64,000 bases of DNA, taken from positions 92,818-156,817 of the forward strand of contig CAZCTC010000012.1 of NCBI GenBank assembly GCA_964501335.1, written 5' to 3'. Positions within the stretch are counted from its first letter, which is position 1; each line of letters starts with the position of its first letter. Shown here piece after piece: positions 55,908 through 64,000 of this stretch. Position numbers and translations under genes: made by a program. The notes under the pieces were generated by a model. The model was given only the letters and a program-made list of their open reading frames with translations, did no database searches and was not told where the DNA came from. Origin of the DNA: CAZCTC01 sp964501335 (GTDB taxonomy: Bacteria; Chloroflexota; Anaerolineae; B4-G1; SLSP01).

Positions 55908-58679
55908 ATGGACGACAAGATGATGAGCGCTTTACAGCGCACCCCGATTGCTATTATCGGGAAAGCGGGGCTATTTGCTCAGGCGGGAGATGTTCGTACC
56001 TATTGGAATAATATCTATCAAAAAGTCGATTGTATTACCGAGGTTCCCGCTTCTCGCTGGAAGGTGGAAGATTATTACGATCCCGATCCTGCAACTCCCG
56101 ATAAAACTTATTGCAAGCGGGGCGGTTTTATCCCCGATGTGGATTTCAATCCGGTGGAGTTTGGCCTGCCGCCGAATGTGCTCGAAGTGACCGATGTGGC
56201 TCAGTTGTTGGGGCTGGTGGTGGCCCGGGATCTGCTGTCCGACGGCGGTTATGGCCCGCAGCGGGAGTTTGACCGGGACCGTGTCGGGGTGATCCTGGGC
56301 GTCTGCGGCGGTTTGAAACTGCTTACGCCGTTGACCAGCCGGCTGCAATATCCTGTATGGGAAAAGGTGCTCAAAAGCAGCGGCCTTTCCGATGCGGAGA
56401 CGGCCGCCATTGTGGAAAAGCTCAAACTGGCTTATGTCGGCTGGGATGAGAATGCTTTTCCGGGCCTGTTGGGCAATGTCATTGCCGGCCGGATCGCCAA
56501 TCGTTTCGATCTTGGGGGGACCAATTGTACGGTCGATGCGGCCTGCGCGAGCAGTCTCAGCGCCATTCATATGGCCATCGGTGAATTGGTGGACCATCGC
56601 TGCGATATGATGCTGACCGGTGGCGTGGATGCCGATAATTCGATTTTCACTTTTATGTGTTTCAGCAAGACGCCGGCCTTTTCCCGCAAGCAGGAGATCC
56701 GGCCTTTCGATGCTCAGGCCGACGGAATGCTGGCCGGCGAGGGGATCGGGATGGTGTTGTTGAAGCGGCTGGCCGATGCCGAGCGTGACGGCGACCGCAT
56801 CTATGCGGTGATCCGGGGCGTGGGCTCTTCGAGCGACGGCCGTTTCAAGAGTATCTATGCGCCGCGCCCGGAGGGGCAGGCCAAAGCGCTGCGTCGGGCT
56901 TATGAGGATGCCGGGTTTGATCCCTCGACGGTCGGGTTGATTGAAGCTCACGGCACCGGCACTCCGGCAGGCGATCCGGCGGAGTTTGAGTCGCTGCGCG
57001 AAGTTTTCAGGCCTAACGGCCACGCTCAGTATATCGCTCTGGGCAGTGTGAAATCGCAGATCGGCCATACCAAGGCCGCAGCCGGCGCGGCCGGATTGAT
57101 CAAGGCGGCGCTGGCTTTGCACCACAAGATCCTGCCCCCTACTCTGCATGTCGATCAGCCCAATCCCAAACTGGATATCGAGCATTCGGCTTTTTATCTG
57201 AATACCGGGGCGCGGCCCTGGATCCGGCCGGCGGGTGCGCCGCCCCGGCGCGCCGGCGTGAGCGCCTTCGGTTTCGGGGGGACCAATTTCCACATGGTGT
57301 TGGAAGAATATACCGCCGAACAGAGCGGAGCCTATCGGCTGCATGCGGTGGCTCAGCCGGTTCTGCTTTCCGCTGCCACGCCGGCGGCTTTGATCGCGTT
57401 GGCTGAAGAGACTCTGGTGAAGCTTTCCGGAGCTGATGCTGCTGCGGCGCGCTTCGCGTTGCACCGGGCCGGCCGCGCTCCTCAGATTCCTCTGGAGCAT
57501 GCACGGCTGGGTTTTGTGGCCGAATCGCATGAGGAGACGGTGCAGCTGTTGCAGACGGCGTTGGGCCTGCTTAAGAAACAATCGTCGGCGGCCTGGGAAC
57601 ATCCCAAGGGGATCTATTACCGGCCGAGGGGTGAGAAGAGTGCCGGCCGGGTGGTGGCGCTTTTCCCGGGCCAGGGTTCACAGTATGTCAATATGGGCTG
57701 CGAGGTGGCGTTGAATTTCCCGCCGCTGCGCGAGATGCTGGCCCGGATGGATGCGCTCTTTCTGGCGGACGGCTTGAAGCCGCTTTCCGATGTGGTCTAT
57801 CCCATCCCGGGATTTGGGCCCGATGTGGAGAAGGGGCAATCTGAGGCGCTGCGCAGTACGGATTATGCGCAGGCCGGTATCGGGGTTTTCAGCGCCGGGC
57901 TTTTCAAGATCCTGACGCAGGCCGGATTCCGGCCCGATTTTACGGCGGGGCACAGTTTCGGAGAGCTTTCGGCGCTCTGGGCGGCCGGTGTTTTCAGCGA
58001 TGAGGATTTTCTGGCGCTGGTCAAGGCGCGCGGCCGGGCGATGGTTCCGCCGCCCGTGATGGATTTCGATCCGGGAACGATGCTGGCGGTGGAAGGGAAT
58101 CTGGCGGCGATCGAGGCTGAGCTGCCGGCCTGGGCCGGAGTCTCCATTGCCAATCAGAATTCCAACACTCAGGTGGTGCTGGCCGGGCCGACCGCGGCAG
58201 TGAAAGAGGCGCAGACGGCGCTCAAAGCGAAGGGATTCAAGGCGACGGCGCTGCCGGTTTCGGCGGCTTTCCATACGCCGCTGGTGGCGCATGCTTCAGC
58301 GCCTTTTGCTCAGGCTGTGGCCGGGGCAGAATTCAGGCCGGCGCAGCTGGCTGTTTATTCCAATACGACCGGGGCGCCCTATCCTGCCGAGGCGGAAGCG
58401 GCGCGGCAGATTCTGGCGCAGCATATCTTACATCCGGTGATTTTCAAGACTCAGATCGAGCAGATCTACGCGGCGGGTGGTTATTTCTTTGTGGAAATCG
58501 GGCCGCGGCGGGTAGTCACCAGTCTGGTCAATGATATTCTGGCGGATCGGCCGCATGTGGCGGTGGCGCTCAATTCGAGCCGGGAGAAGTCCAGCGATCG
58601 TCAGCTGCGCGATGCGGTGGTGCAGCTCCAGGTGGCCGGCCTTCCGGTGGGCGATATCGATCCGTATGGATTGGAATAG
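55908..58679 (+). CDS. PfaA-like polyketide/PUFA synthase, KS-AT part
   Basis: 923 residues from ATG 55908 (AAGGAG at 55894-55899). The ketosynthase (about 8-460) has the active Cys in VDAACASSLSA, the His pair in EAHGTGTPAGDP and VKSQIGHTKAAAGAAG, and the end motif SAFGFGGTNFH. Then a linker and an acyltransferase (about 580-890) with FPGQGSQYVNMG and the active Ser in GHSFGELSALWAAG. The order and sequence match the N-terminal part of PfaA-type polyunsaturated fatty acid synthases. It ends at VGDIDPYGLE, where one-piece relatives continue directly into the sequence that opens the next ORF. The product is unknown. Confidence 0.88.
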   Translation: MDDKMMSALQRTPIAIIGKAGLFAQAGDVRTYWNNIYQKVDCITEVPASRWKVEDYYDPDPATPDKTYCKRGGFIPDVDFNPVEFGLPPNVLEVTDVAQLLGLVVARDLLSDGGYGPQREFDRDRVGVILGVCGGLKLLTPLTSRLQYPVWEKVLKSSGLSDAETAAIVEKLKLAYVGWDENAFPGLLGNVIAGRIANRFDLGGTNCTVDAACASSLSAIHMAIGELVDHRCDMMLTGGVDADNSIFTFMCFSKTPAFSRKQEIRPFDAQADGMLAGEGIGMVLLKRLADAERDGDRIYAVIRGVGSSSDGRFKSIYAPRPEGQAKALRRAYEDAGFDPSTVGLIEAHGTGTPAGDPAEFESLREVFRPNGHAQYIALGSVKSQIGHTKAAAGAAGLIKAALALHHKILPPTLHVDQPNPKLDIEHSAFYLNTGARPWIRPAGAPPRRAGVSAFGFGGTNFHMVLEEYTAEQSGAYRLHAVAQPVLLSAATPAALIALAEETLVKLSGADAAAARFALHRAGRAPQIPLEHARLGFVAESHEETVQLLQTALGLLKKQSSAAWEHPKGIYYRPRGEKSAGRVVALFPGQGSQYVNMGCEVALNFPPLREMLARMDALFLADGLKPLSDVVYPIPGFGPDVEKGQSEALRSTDYAQAGIGVFSAGLFKILTQAGFRPDFTAGHSFGELSALWAAGVFSDEDFLALVKARGRAMVPPPVMDFDPGTMLAVEGNLAAIEAELPAWAGVSIANQNSNTQVVLAGPTAAVKEAQTALKAKGFKATALPVSAAFHTPLVAHASAPFAQAVAGAEFRPAQLAVYSNTTGAPYPAEAEAARQILAQHILHPVIFKTQIEQIYAAGGYFFVEIGPRRVVTSLVNDILADRPHVAVALNSSREKSSDRQLRDAVVQLQVAGLPVGDIDPYGLE

Positions 58680-58685
58680 TTTTTT

Positions 58686-58726
58686 GGTATATTCTCGCGC
58701 CGCCGAAGGCGGCGCGAGAATATACC
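58686..58726. terminator. 19-bp hairpin at the KS-AT/ACP border
   Basis: Arms 58686-58704 and 58708-58726 (GGTATATTCTCGCGCCGCC), perfect, loop GAA. It begins a few nt after the KS-AT stop and lies exactly at the domain border. Confidence 0.75.
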
Positions 58727-58760
58727 CTTTAGAGTTAGTTTTGAATGGAGGGGGAAAACC

Positions 58761-60158
58761 ATGGCGATGATTGTGCGTTTAAACGGCAGTAATTATCTCA
58801 GTGAAAAAACACGCGGCGCTTTTGAAAATGCATTGCAGGAAGGTCCGACGGTTAAATCGCAGGCGGCGGCTTTGCCGGTTGCGGCGGCGCCGGCGGTTTT
58901 ATCTGCCGAAGCGAGCCGGGCCGAGCCGGAAACCGCCCCCGCTGTTTCCGGTGCGGTGGTGGATTATTCTCAGGCCTGGGAGACGTTGGAACGGGGGCTG
59001 GCCCAGTCGTTCGACCATCAACAGATGACGCTGAAAGTCCACGAGCAATATCTCGGCAATCAGGCCGACTATGCCCGGCTTTTCTCCGAGCTTTTGCAGC
59101 AGCAGGGCGCTATCTTTGCCGGGATCAGCGCATCGCCACAGCAGACGGCTGCGGCCGCGCCGGTGCTGGAGTCGCTTTCGCACAGTATGGCGCGTTTCCA
59201 TGATTTGCAGGCTGAAACTCTGGAAGTCCACAAGCAATTTCTTTTCCAGCAGGCCGATTATTCCCGGGCCTATGTGGAATTGTTGCAGGAGCAGCATGCG
59301 GCGTTGATCCAGGCTCCGGTAAGCGGCAACGGCAGGCATAAATCCAACGGAAATGGGAATGGGAATGGTCACGGCAACCGGGGAAATGGGAAAGAGCATC
59401 CATCGGGCAACGGGCGCAATCACGGGAACGGTCACCATCCGGTGGCGATCCCCGGTGCAGTGCCGGTGGTCACCGCACCGGCTCCTGTTTTGACCGCGCC
59501 CAGGTCGGCGGCTCCTGTCGCGGCGGCGGTTGTCACGGCTCCGGCTCCTGTGGCGGTGGCGGCAGCTACGGCGCTGGATCTCGCTACCGTGACCCAATCG
59601 TTGCTGGCCGTGGTCAGTGAGAAGACCGGCTATCCGGTGGAGATGCTGGATCTGGGGATGGATATGGAAGCCGATCTGGGGATCGACTCGATCAAGCGGG
59701 TGGAGATCCTGGGGGCGTTGCTCGATCGTCATCCGGAACTGCCGAAGGTGGGATCTGAGGTGCTTTCTGAGCTGCGCACACTGGGTCAGATTGTCGAGTT
59801 TATGGGGACTCAGGCCGGCGGCGAGGCCAAAGCGGTAGACGCCTTTGCTCCGGACGCCGTTGTTGCACCGGAGGCTCCCGCTGCGGGCGTCGATTTTGCG
59901 ACCGTAACGACTTCTCTGCTGGCGGTGGTCAGTGAGAAGACCGGCTATCCGGCGGAGATGCTGGATCTGGGGATGGATATGGAAGCCGACCTGGGGATCG
60001 ACTCGATCAAGCGGGTGGAGATCCTGGGGGCGTTGCTCGATCGTCATCCGGAACTGCCGAAGGTGGGATCTGAGGTGCTTTCTGAGCTGCGCACACTGGG
60101 TCAGATTGTCGAGTTTATGGGGACTCAGGCCGGCGGCGATGTAAAAAAAAACAGTTAG
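58761..60158 (+). CDS. PfaA-like synthase, tandem ACP part
   Basis: 465 residues. It opens IVRLNGSNYLSEKTRGAFEN, the usual continuation after the AT domain in PfaA relatives. Two related helical segments follow (LKVHEQYLGNQADYARLFSE and EVHKQFLFQQADYSRAYVEL), then a low-complexity GNGNGNGHGN stretch (about 197-215) and two acyl carrier domains (about 272-350 and 378-455), each with the phosphopantetheine Ser in DLGIDSIKRVEILG. GGAGGG lies upstream. The frame ends in a run of nine A after the second ACP. One -1 shift there continues into the next ORF. Confidence 0.88.
   Translation: MAMIVRLNGSNYLSEKTRGAFENALQEGPTVKSQAAALPVAAAPAVLSAEASRAEPETAPAVSGAVVDYSQAWETLERGLAQSFDHQQMTLKVHEQYLGNQADYARLFSELLQQQGAIFAGISASPQQTAAAAPVLESLSHSMARFHDLQAETLEVHKQFLFQQADYSRAYVELLQEQHAALIQAPVSGNGRHKSNGNGNGNGHGNRGNGKEHPSGNGRNHGNGHHPVAIPGAVPVVTAPAPVLTAPRSAAPVAAAVVTAPAPVAVAAATALDLATVTQSLLAVVSEKTGYPVEMLDLGMDMEADLGIDSIKRVEILGALLDRHPELPKVGSEVLSELRTLGQIVEFMGTQAGGEAKAVDAFAPDAVVAPEAPAAGVDFATVTTSLLAVVSEKTGYPAEMLDLGMDMEADLGIDSIKRVEILGALLDRHPELPKVGSEVLSELRTLGQIVEFMGTQAGGDVKKNS
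59603..60139 (+). repeat. Near-identical 222-nt direct repeat coding for the two ACPs
   Basis: Copies at about 59603-59824 and 59918-60139, offset exactly 315 nt. I see about three differences over the repeat (GTG versus GCG, GAT versus GAC codons). It points to recent duplication or gene conversion. Confidence 0.9.
60143..60151 (+). other. A9 tract: possible -1 shift between ACP and KR parts
   Basis: Nine A residues sit just before the ACP stop codon. One extra A, or reading back by one, fuses the frame to the downstream ORF through a linker reading QLVEPEQAIEPG. The downstream ORF otherwise has only a weak GTG start with no spaced ribosome site. It could be a real frameshift, slippage-controlled expression, or a homopolymer sequencing error. 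Confidence 0.6.
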
Positions 60159-60202
60159 TTGAACCGGAGCAGGCAATCGAGCCGGGACTCCCTTCACGGG
60201 GA

Positions 60203-60886
60203 GTGACCCTGGCTGCGTTGCCCGCTCCTGATTTTCTGGAATTTGCTTTGCCGGCGGGGCATTGTTGTCTGATTACCGATGACGGTGCGGGGTCTGCGAT
60301 TGCTCTGGCAAGGCGATTGCAGGGGGACGGTTGGCCTGTGGTCCTGTTGCGTTTTCCGGAAGCGCTGGTGTCGGCGGCGGAACCGCTGCCGGCCGGGCTT
60401 CCCTGTCTGACCCTCTCCGATCTGACGGAATCCCATTTACAGGCCCGGCTGGCCGATCTGATGGCGGAGCATGGCCCGGTGGGGGCGTTTATCCATCTTA
60501 ATCCGATCTCCAGGGGAGAGCTTTTCTCGGAGAAGGAAAAGTCGCTGGTGGAAGGACTCTTTTTGCTGGCAAAGCATTTGCAGCCGGTTTTGACGGCGGC
60601 GGGAGCGGAAGGCCGGGCGGCTTTTGTCACGGCGACGCGGCTGGACGGGATGTTGGGACTTTCCGGGGCGGATTTCGGCGTTATTGCCGGAGGATTGAAC
60701 GGTCTGACCAAGACGCTGGCGTTGGAATGGGAGAGTGTTTGTTGCCGGGCGGTGGATCTCGATCCGGCGCTGTCGGCGGAGGCGGTTGCGGAGGCGATGC
60801 GCGTGGAGCTGCACGATCCCGACCGGCGACGGGTCGAGGTGGGCGTCAGTGCTCGCGGCCGTGTGGGGATGGGATCTAAAACGTGA
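60203..60886 (+). CDS. PfaA-like synthase, structural (non-catalytic) half of the KR
   Basis: 227 residues if started at GTG 60203, but more likely read by a shift at 60143-60151. It resembles the N-terminal structural subdomain of a ketoreductase pair in PfaA relatives: LPAPDFLEFALPAG, CLITDDGAGSAIALARRL, AFIHLNPISRGELFSEKEKS, VTATRLDGMLGLSGADFGVI and GLNGLTKTLALEWE. The NADP-binding catalytic half begins in the ORF at 61719. About 830 bp of repeats lie between the two halves; the ORF runs out at the repeat (GRVGMGSKT). Confidence 0.75.
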   Translation: MTLAALPAPDFLEFALPAGHCCLITDDGAGSAIALARRLQGDGWPVVLLRFPEALVSAAEPLPAGLPCLTLSDLTESHLQARLADLMAEHGPVGAFIHLNPISRGELFSEKEKSLVEGLFLLAKHLQPVLTAAGAEGRAAFVTATRLDGMLGLSGADFGVIAGGLNGLTKTLALEWESVCCRAVDLDPALSAEAVAEAMRVELHDPDRRRVEVGVSARGRVGMGSKT

Positions 60887-61715
60887 AACTCTCTTCGGAA
60901 GTAGACAGCAGCAAGTAGACAGTAGACAGCCCGTGTCGCCGGGGCGGCTCTGGAAAAGGACTATGTTTTGGTGCGCAGGCCCTCTCCCTAATCCCTCCCC
61001 CCTGTGGTTGTGAAGGCGCAATGCGCTTCCAGGAGATTCGTGGCGAAGATGCGCTGCCGGCATCGGAGTGAGGGGGAGGGACTTCAGAGTGCGTTGCCGG
61101 GGCGGCTCTGGAAAAGGGCTGTGTTTTGGTGCGCCTTCTGAGGCGCACCAAAACATAAACAAAAAAACTCTCTCTTCCGATCCAGCGCGTCGTGTTTTAC
61201 GGGGAAAGGGCCATTTGCGGGACGCTATGAGGCCGGAGCCATGCCATAGCGCCTGTTTTCAGGACAGAAGGCCCTGCCGGGGGCGGCACCCCGAAGGATG
61301 AAAAAGAGCAGAGATTTCACCACAGAGGCGCAGAGATCACAGAGAAGAAGAGAGGAGATTTTCTCTAAATTCTTCTCTGTGTCCTCCGTGTCTATTTGCA
61401 ATATCTTCGATCTGTGGTGAGTCTTTTCTGGGCCTATTTTCAGGACAGAACACCATGCCGGGGGCGGCACCCCGAAGGATGAAAATTCAGCGGAAGTAGA
61501 CAGCCGCAAGTAGACAGTAGACAGCCTGTGTCGCCGGGGCGGCTCTGGAAAAGGGCTATGTTTTCGCGGGCTTTCTGAAGCCCGCGAAAACATAAACAAA
61601 AAAACTTTCTCTCGCCATCCCGCGCGGCGTATCAGGACGAGAAAAGATCATTTGCGGGACGTTACAAGGCCGGGGCCATGCCATAGAGCCCTATTTTCAA
61701 GACAGAAGGCTGGAG
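60887..61715. repeat. Repeat array splitting the synthase KR
   Basis: Contents in order: R3 (AGTAGACAGCAGCAAGTAGA, GTCGCCGGGGCGGCTCTGGA) at 60898-60960; a broken R1 left arm (TATGTTTTGGTGCG) at 60963; a CCCTCTCCCTAATCCC...GGGGGAGGGA segment; a full R1 with arms 61122-61136 and 61141-61155, loop TCTG; TTTTCAGGACAGAAGG and GGGGGCGGCACCCCGAAGG; R4 at 61313-61365; a second TTTTCAGGACAG unit; R3 again at about 61492; and R1 with arms 61557-61573 and 61578-61594, loop TCTG, to about 61700. No gene is seen. Confidence 0.8.
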
Positions 61716-61718
61716 TAT

Positions 61719-63491
61719 ATGAACAGCAAAAGCAATTTTCCGGCGGTACGCGCCGAATCGGTTTTTCTGGTCAGCGGGGGGGCCCGCGGCATTACCGCGC
61801 ATTGCGTGGTCAAACTGACGGAACGCTATCATTGCAGCTTTGTTCTGCTGGGGCGGTCGGCTTTGAGCGATTCGGAACCGGTCTGGGCGGCCGGCTGTGA
61901 GGATGCGGCCGCCTTGAAACAGGCGGCTTTCCGGGAGCTGGCGGCCGACGGGGCGAAACCCAAACCGGCTCAGGTGCAGCGAGAGGTCGATCATGTGTTG
62001 GCGATGCGGGAGATCCGAGGGACGCTGGCGGCGGTGACCGCAGCGGGAGGAGATGCGGATTATCTCTGCGCGGATGTCACCGACCGGGCCGCTTTGCAGG
62101 CGGCGCTGGTGCCCTGGCGGGAGCGTATCACGGGCATTTTGCATGGGGCGGGTGTGTTGGCTGATAAGCGGATCGAAAAGAAGACGCCGCAGGATTTCGA
62201 ACGGGTCTATGCGGCGAAAGTAGATGGATTGGTGAATCTGTTGGCCTGTATACCCATGGCGCAGCTGGAACAATTGATCCTCTTTTCTTCGGTGGCCGGT
62301 TTTTATGGCAATGTGGGGCAGGCGGATTATGCCGTGGCCAATGAGATCTTGAACAAAACGGCCCATCGGTTGCAGCGGGAGTATCCCGGCTGCCGGGTTT
62401 TGGCGATCGATTGGGGGCCCTGGGACGGTGGGATGGTCACGCCGGAGCTTAAACATGCGCTGGCGGAGCGGGGTGTGGAGGTGATCCCGGTCCCGGCAGG
62501 GACAACTTTGCTGGCCGATGCGCTGGCTGCGCCGGAGGTCACGCCGCAGCGGGTGGTGGGCGGGCCGATGCTCTTCCCGGCGGCGCGAATTGATTCCACG
62601 TTGCGGACACATCGGTTGCGCCGCAGACTGACGGTGGAGCAGAATCCCTTCCTGTACGACCACGTTATCGGTGGGGCGGCGGTTTTGCCGACGGTCTGCG
62701 CGGTGGCCTGGATGGCGAATCTCAGCGAGCAGCTTTATCCGGGATACACCTTTTTTCAGTCGGATGATTACAAGGCGCTCAAAGGGATCGTTTTCGATGA
62801 AACGCTGGCGGATGAGTATCTGCTTGAGTTGAAGGAGCTGTCCAAATCGCCGGCGGAGCTGGTTTTTGAGGGGGTGATTTCCAGCCAGTCGCCCAATGGA
62901 CGGCCGCGCTATCATTACAGCGCGCGGTTGACGCTGGTGCGGGAGTTGCCGGAGCCGCCGCTTTATGCGGGGATGGATTTGCGGGAAATCGAGCCGGTGT
63001 CAGGGGCTTCTCTTTACGACGGGGAGACGCTGTTTCACGGGCCGGCTTTTCGTGGGGTGGATCGGGTGCTGGCGGTGACGGAGCGCGGTGTGACGCTGCG
63101 TTGCAAGTTACCGGCGGTTTCTGCGGACCGGCAGGGTCAGTTTCCGGTGCAGTTCTTCAATCCTTATCTGATTGATTCGCATTTGCAGAGTCTTTTGATC
63201 TGGGCGAAGCAGCGTTATGGGTTTGGAGGATTGCCGTTGCAGATCAAGAAGAGCGAGCATTTTCGTCCGGCGGGTTTCGATGAGGTTACTTACGCCACGA
63301 TGGAGGTGCGCAGTGCAACGGAGCATACATTGATCGCCGATGTGACGGCGCACGATGCCGAGGGGCGGATCTACAGTCGGGTTTCGGGGGCGGAGATTAC
63401 GCTCAGTGCGAGGTTGAATGAGCTTTTTCGGCAGAGGGAAGTGGACAGCCTGCGTCGCCTGTGCGGATCTGGAAAAGGCCAAAGAAAGTAG
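61719..63491 (+). CDS. PfaA-like synthase, catalytic KR and dehydratase part
   Basis: 590 residues, ATG 61719 with GGAG at 61712. KR half: cofactor motif FLVSGGARGITAHCVVKL, LLGRSAL, HGAGVLADKRIE, and FSSVAGFYGNVGQADYAVAN with the Ser and Tyr of the active site. From about 300 a double hot-dog dehydratase: HVIGGAAVLP with the catalytic His, LFHGPAFRGVDRV, and LIDSHLQSLL with the catalytic Asp. It ends in ~18 residues (VDSLRRLCGSGKGQRK) read from an R3 repeat. With the upstream ORFs the domain order KS-AT-ACP-ACP-KR-DH equals that of a PfaA-type synthase. Confidence 0.85.
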   Translation: MNSKSNFPAVRAESVFLVSGGARGITAHCVVKLTERYHCSFVLLGRSALSDSEPVWAAGCEDAAALKQAAFRELAADGAKPKPAQVQREVDHVLAMREIRGTLAAVTAAGGDADYLCADVTDRAALQAALVPWRERITGILHGAGVLADKRIEKKTPQDFERVYAAKVDGLVNLLACIPMAQLEQLILFSSVAGFYGNVGQADYAVANEILNKTAHRLQREYPGCRVLAIDWGPWDGGMVTPELKHALAERGVEVIPVPAGTTLLADALAAPEVTPQRVVGGPMLFPAARIDSTLRTHRLRRRLTVEQNPFLYDHVIGGAAVLPTVCAVAWMANLSEQLYPGYTFFQSDDYKALKGIVFDETLADEYLLELKELSKSPAELVFEGVISSQSPNGRPRYHYSARLTLVRELPEPPLYAGMDLREIEPVSGASLYDGETLFHGPAFRGVDRVLAVTERGVTLRCKLPAVSADRQGQFPVQFFNPYLIDSHLQSLLIWAKQRYGFGGLPLQIKKSEHFRPAGFDEVTYATMEVRSATEHTLIADVTAHDAEGRIYSRVSGAEITLSARLNELFRQREVDSLRRLCGSGKGQRK

Positions 63492-63660
63492 ACAGCAGCA
63501 AGTAGACAGTAGACAGCCCGTGTCGCCGGGGCGGCTCTGGAAAAGGACTATGTTTTCGCGGGCTTCAGAAAGCCCGCGAAAACATAAACAAAAAAACCTC
63601 TCCCCATCCTGCGCGTCGTGTTTTACGGGGAAAGGGCCATTTGCGGGACGTTACAAGGCC
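63440..63660 (+). repeat. R3 plus R1 repeat copy
   Basis: R3 pieces (TAGACAGCAGCAAGTAGAC) overlap the 3' end of the KR-DH gene. The R1 hairpin has perfect arms 63549-63565 and 63570-63586. Its loop is CAGA although the tail (AACAAAAAAACCTCTCCCC, TGCGGGACGTTACAAGGCC) is in the plus orientation. Confidence 0.82.
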
Positions 63661-64000
63661 GGCCTATTTTCAGGACAGAAGGTCATACGGGGGGGCGGCA
63701 CCCCGAAAAATGAAAATAGACGATTCGTCAGGATTGGGTACCCACAAGGGGTACCCCTACGGGAGACGTTTTCCGGGTAGGGGTGGCCCGATGTGGCCGC
63801 CCTCGGGGAGATTTTTGCACGGTGGGGGCTATTTTCAGGACAGAACGCCATGTAGGGGGCGGCACCCCGAAAAATGAAAATGGGTTTCAGGCGAGAGGGC
63901 GCCTACCTGCCCCTACGGGGGATGTTTTCCGGGTAGGGGTGGCCTGATGTGGCCGTCCTCGGGGAGATTTTTGCACGGCGTGGGCTATTTTCAGGACAGA
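63661..64000 (+). repeat. Tandem repeat array at the right edge
   Basis: CTATTTTCAGGACAGAA begins at 63664, 63829 and 63985, so the period is about 156-165 bp. Each unit holds a GGGGGCGGCACCCC hairpin, a TTTTCCGGGTAGGGGTGGCC segment related to 108-133, and GGGGAGATTTTTGCACGG. It runs off the window; no gene is seen. Confidence 0.75.

Noticed and set aside
60735..61301. Several short frames in the repeat array between KR halves
   Set aside because: They follow R1/R3/R4 repeat sequence, and the same peptides recur at other repeat copies; no gene-like signal.

Overview
The window looks like a chromosomal segment of a Chloroflexota bacterium, most likely of the Anaerolineae type. This is an inference from gene content: a giant PTPS-related membrane protein, MalT-like regulators, ABC-fed plant-polysaccharide catabolism, PfaA-like synthase pieces, eCIS-tagged proteins, and very many intergenic palindromes. 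No rRNA, tRNA, CRISPR array or recognisable transposase was seen.

Layout. 1-6328 (minus strand): the 5' part of a PMT-like membrane glycosyltransferase, a PTPS-related membrane protein and a MidA-like methyltransferase with a TPR tail. 6720-8317: an eCIS-tagged metallopeptidase-like protein coupled to a small partner. 8482-16970: a small membrane protein, an ABC-2 exporter, a MalT/LuxR regulator, a 41-residue peptide gene and a MacB-like ABC system. 17445-22912: small proteins and a large one-piece sensor (LacI-like sensor, histidine kinase, two receivers, AraC output). 23133-46603: a pectin and uronate catabolism locus (GH105, GH28, KduI/IolB, KduD, Eda, sugar ABC importer, Gfo/Idh, UxaE, SDR fructuronate reductase, HAD, LarA homologue, 6-phosphogluconate dehydrogenase, PPi-type PFK, secreted PL9 pectate lyase). 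46786-51453: an AT-rich eCIS-tagged protein with a clan-CD-like Cys/His dyad, a TIGR04222/radical SAM pair, and an ECF sigma factor with a putative anti-sigma factor. 51813-63491: an acyl-CoA carboxylase (carboxyltransferase, biotin carboxylase, BCCP) followed by a PfaA-like polyketide/PUFA synthase spread over several ORFs.

How the genes work together. Pectin is cut outside the cell by PL9 and probably by GH28 and GH105 activities. Uronates enter through the ABC importer and are isomerised and reduced by KduI/KduD or UxaE/UxuB. No mannonate dehydratase or KDG kinase gene lies in the window. A LarA-family epimerase and 6-phosphogluconate dehydrogenase sit where those would be expected, so a mannonate to gluconate to 6-phosphogluconate route is possible. 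The carboxylase could supply malonyl-CoA to the synthase.

The most striking feature is a set of dispersed non-coding repeats. R1 (about 150 bp, some 18 copies) has conserved flanks around a hairpin whose stem sequence changes from copy to copy with base pairing kept, while the 4-nt loop stays TCTG/TCCG (or CAGA on the other strand). R2 (about 310 bp, three copies) has three long palindromes. Repeats lie in almost every intergenic gap, sit inside or at the ends of some coding regions, and separate the pieces of the PfaA-like synthase exactly at domain borders. A run of nine A residues joins two further pieces by a -1 shift.
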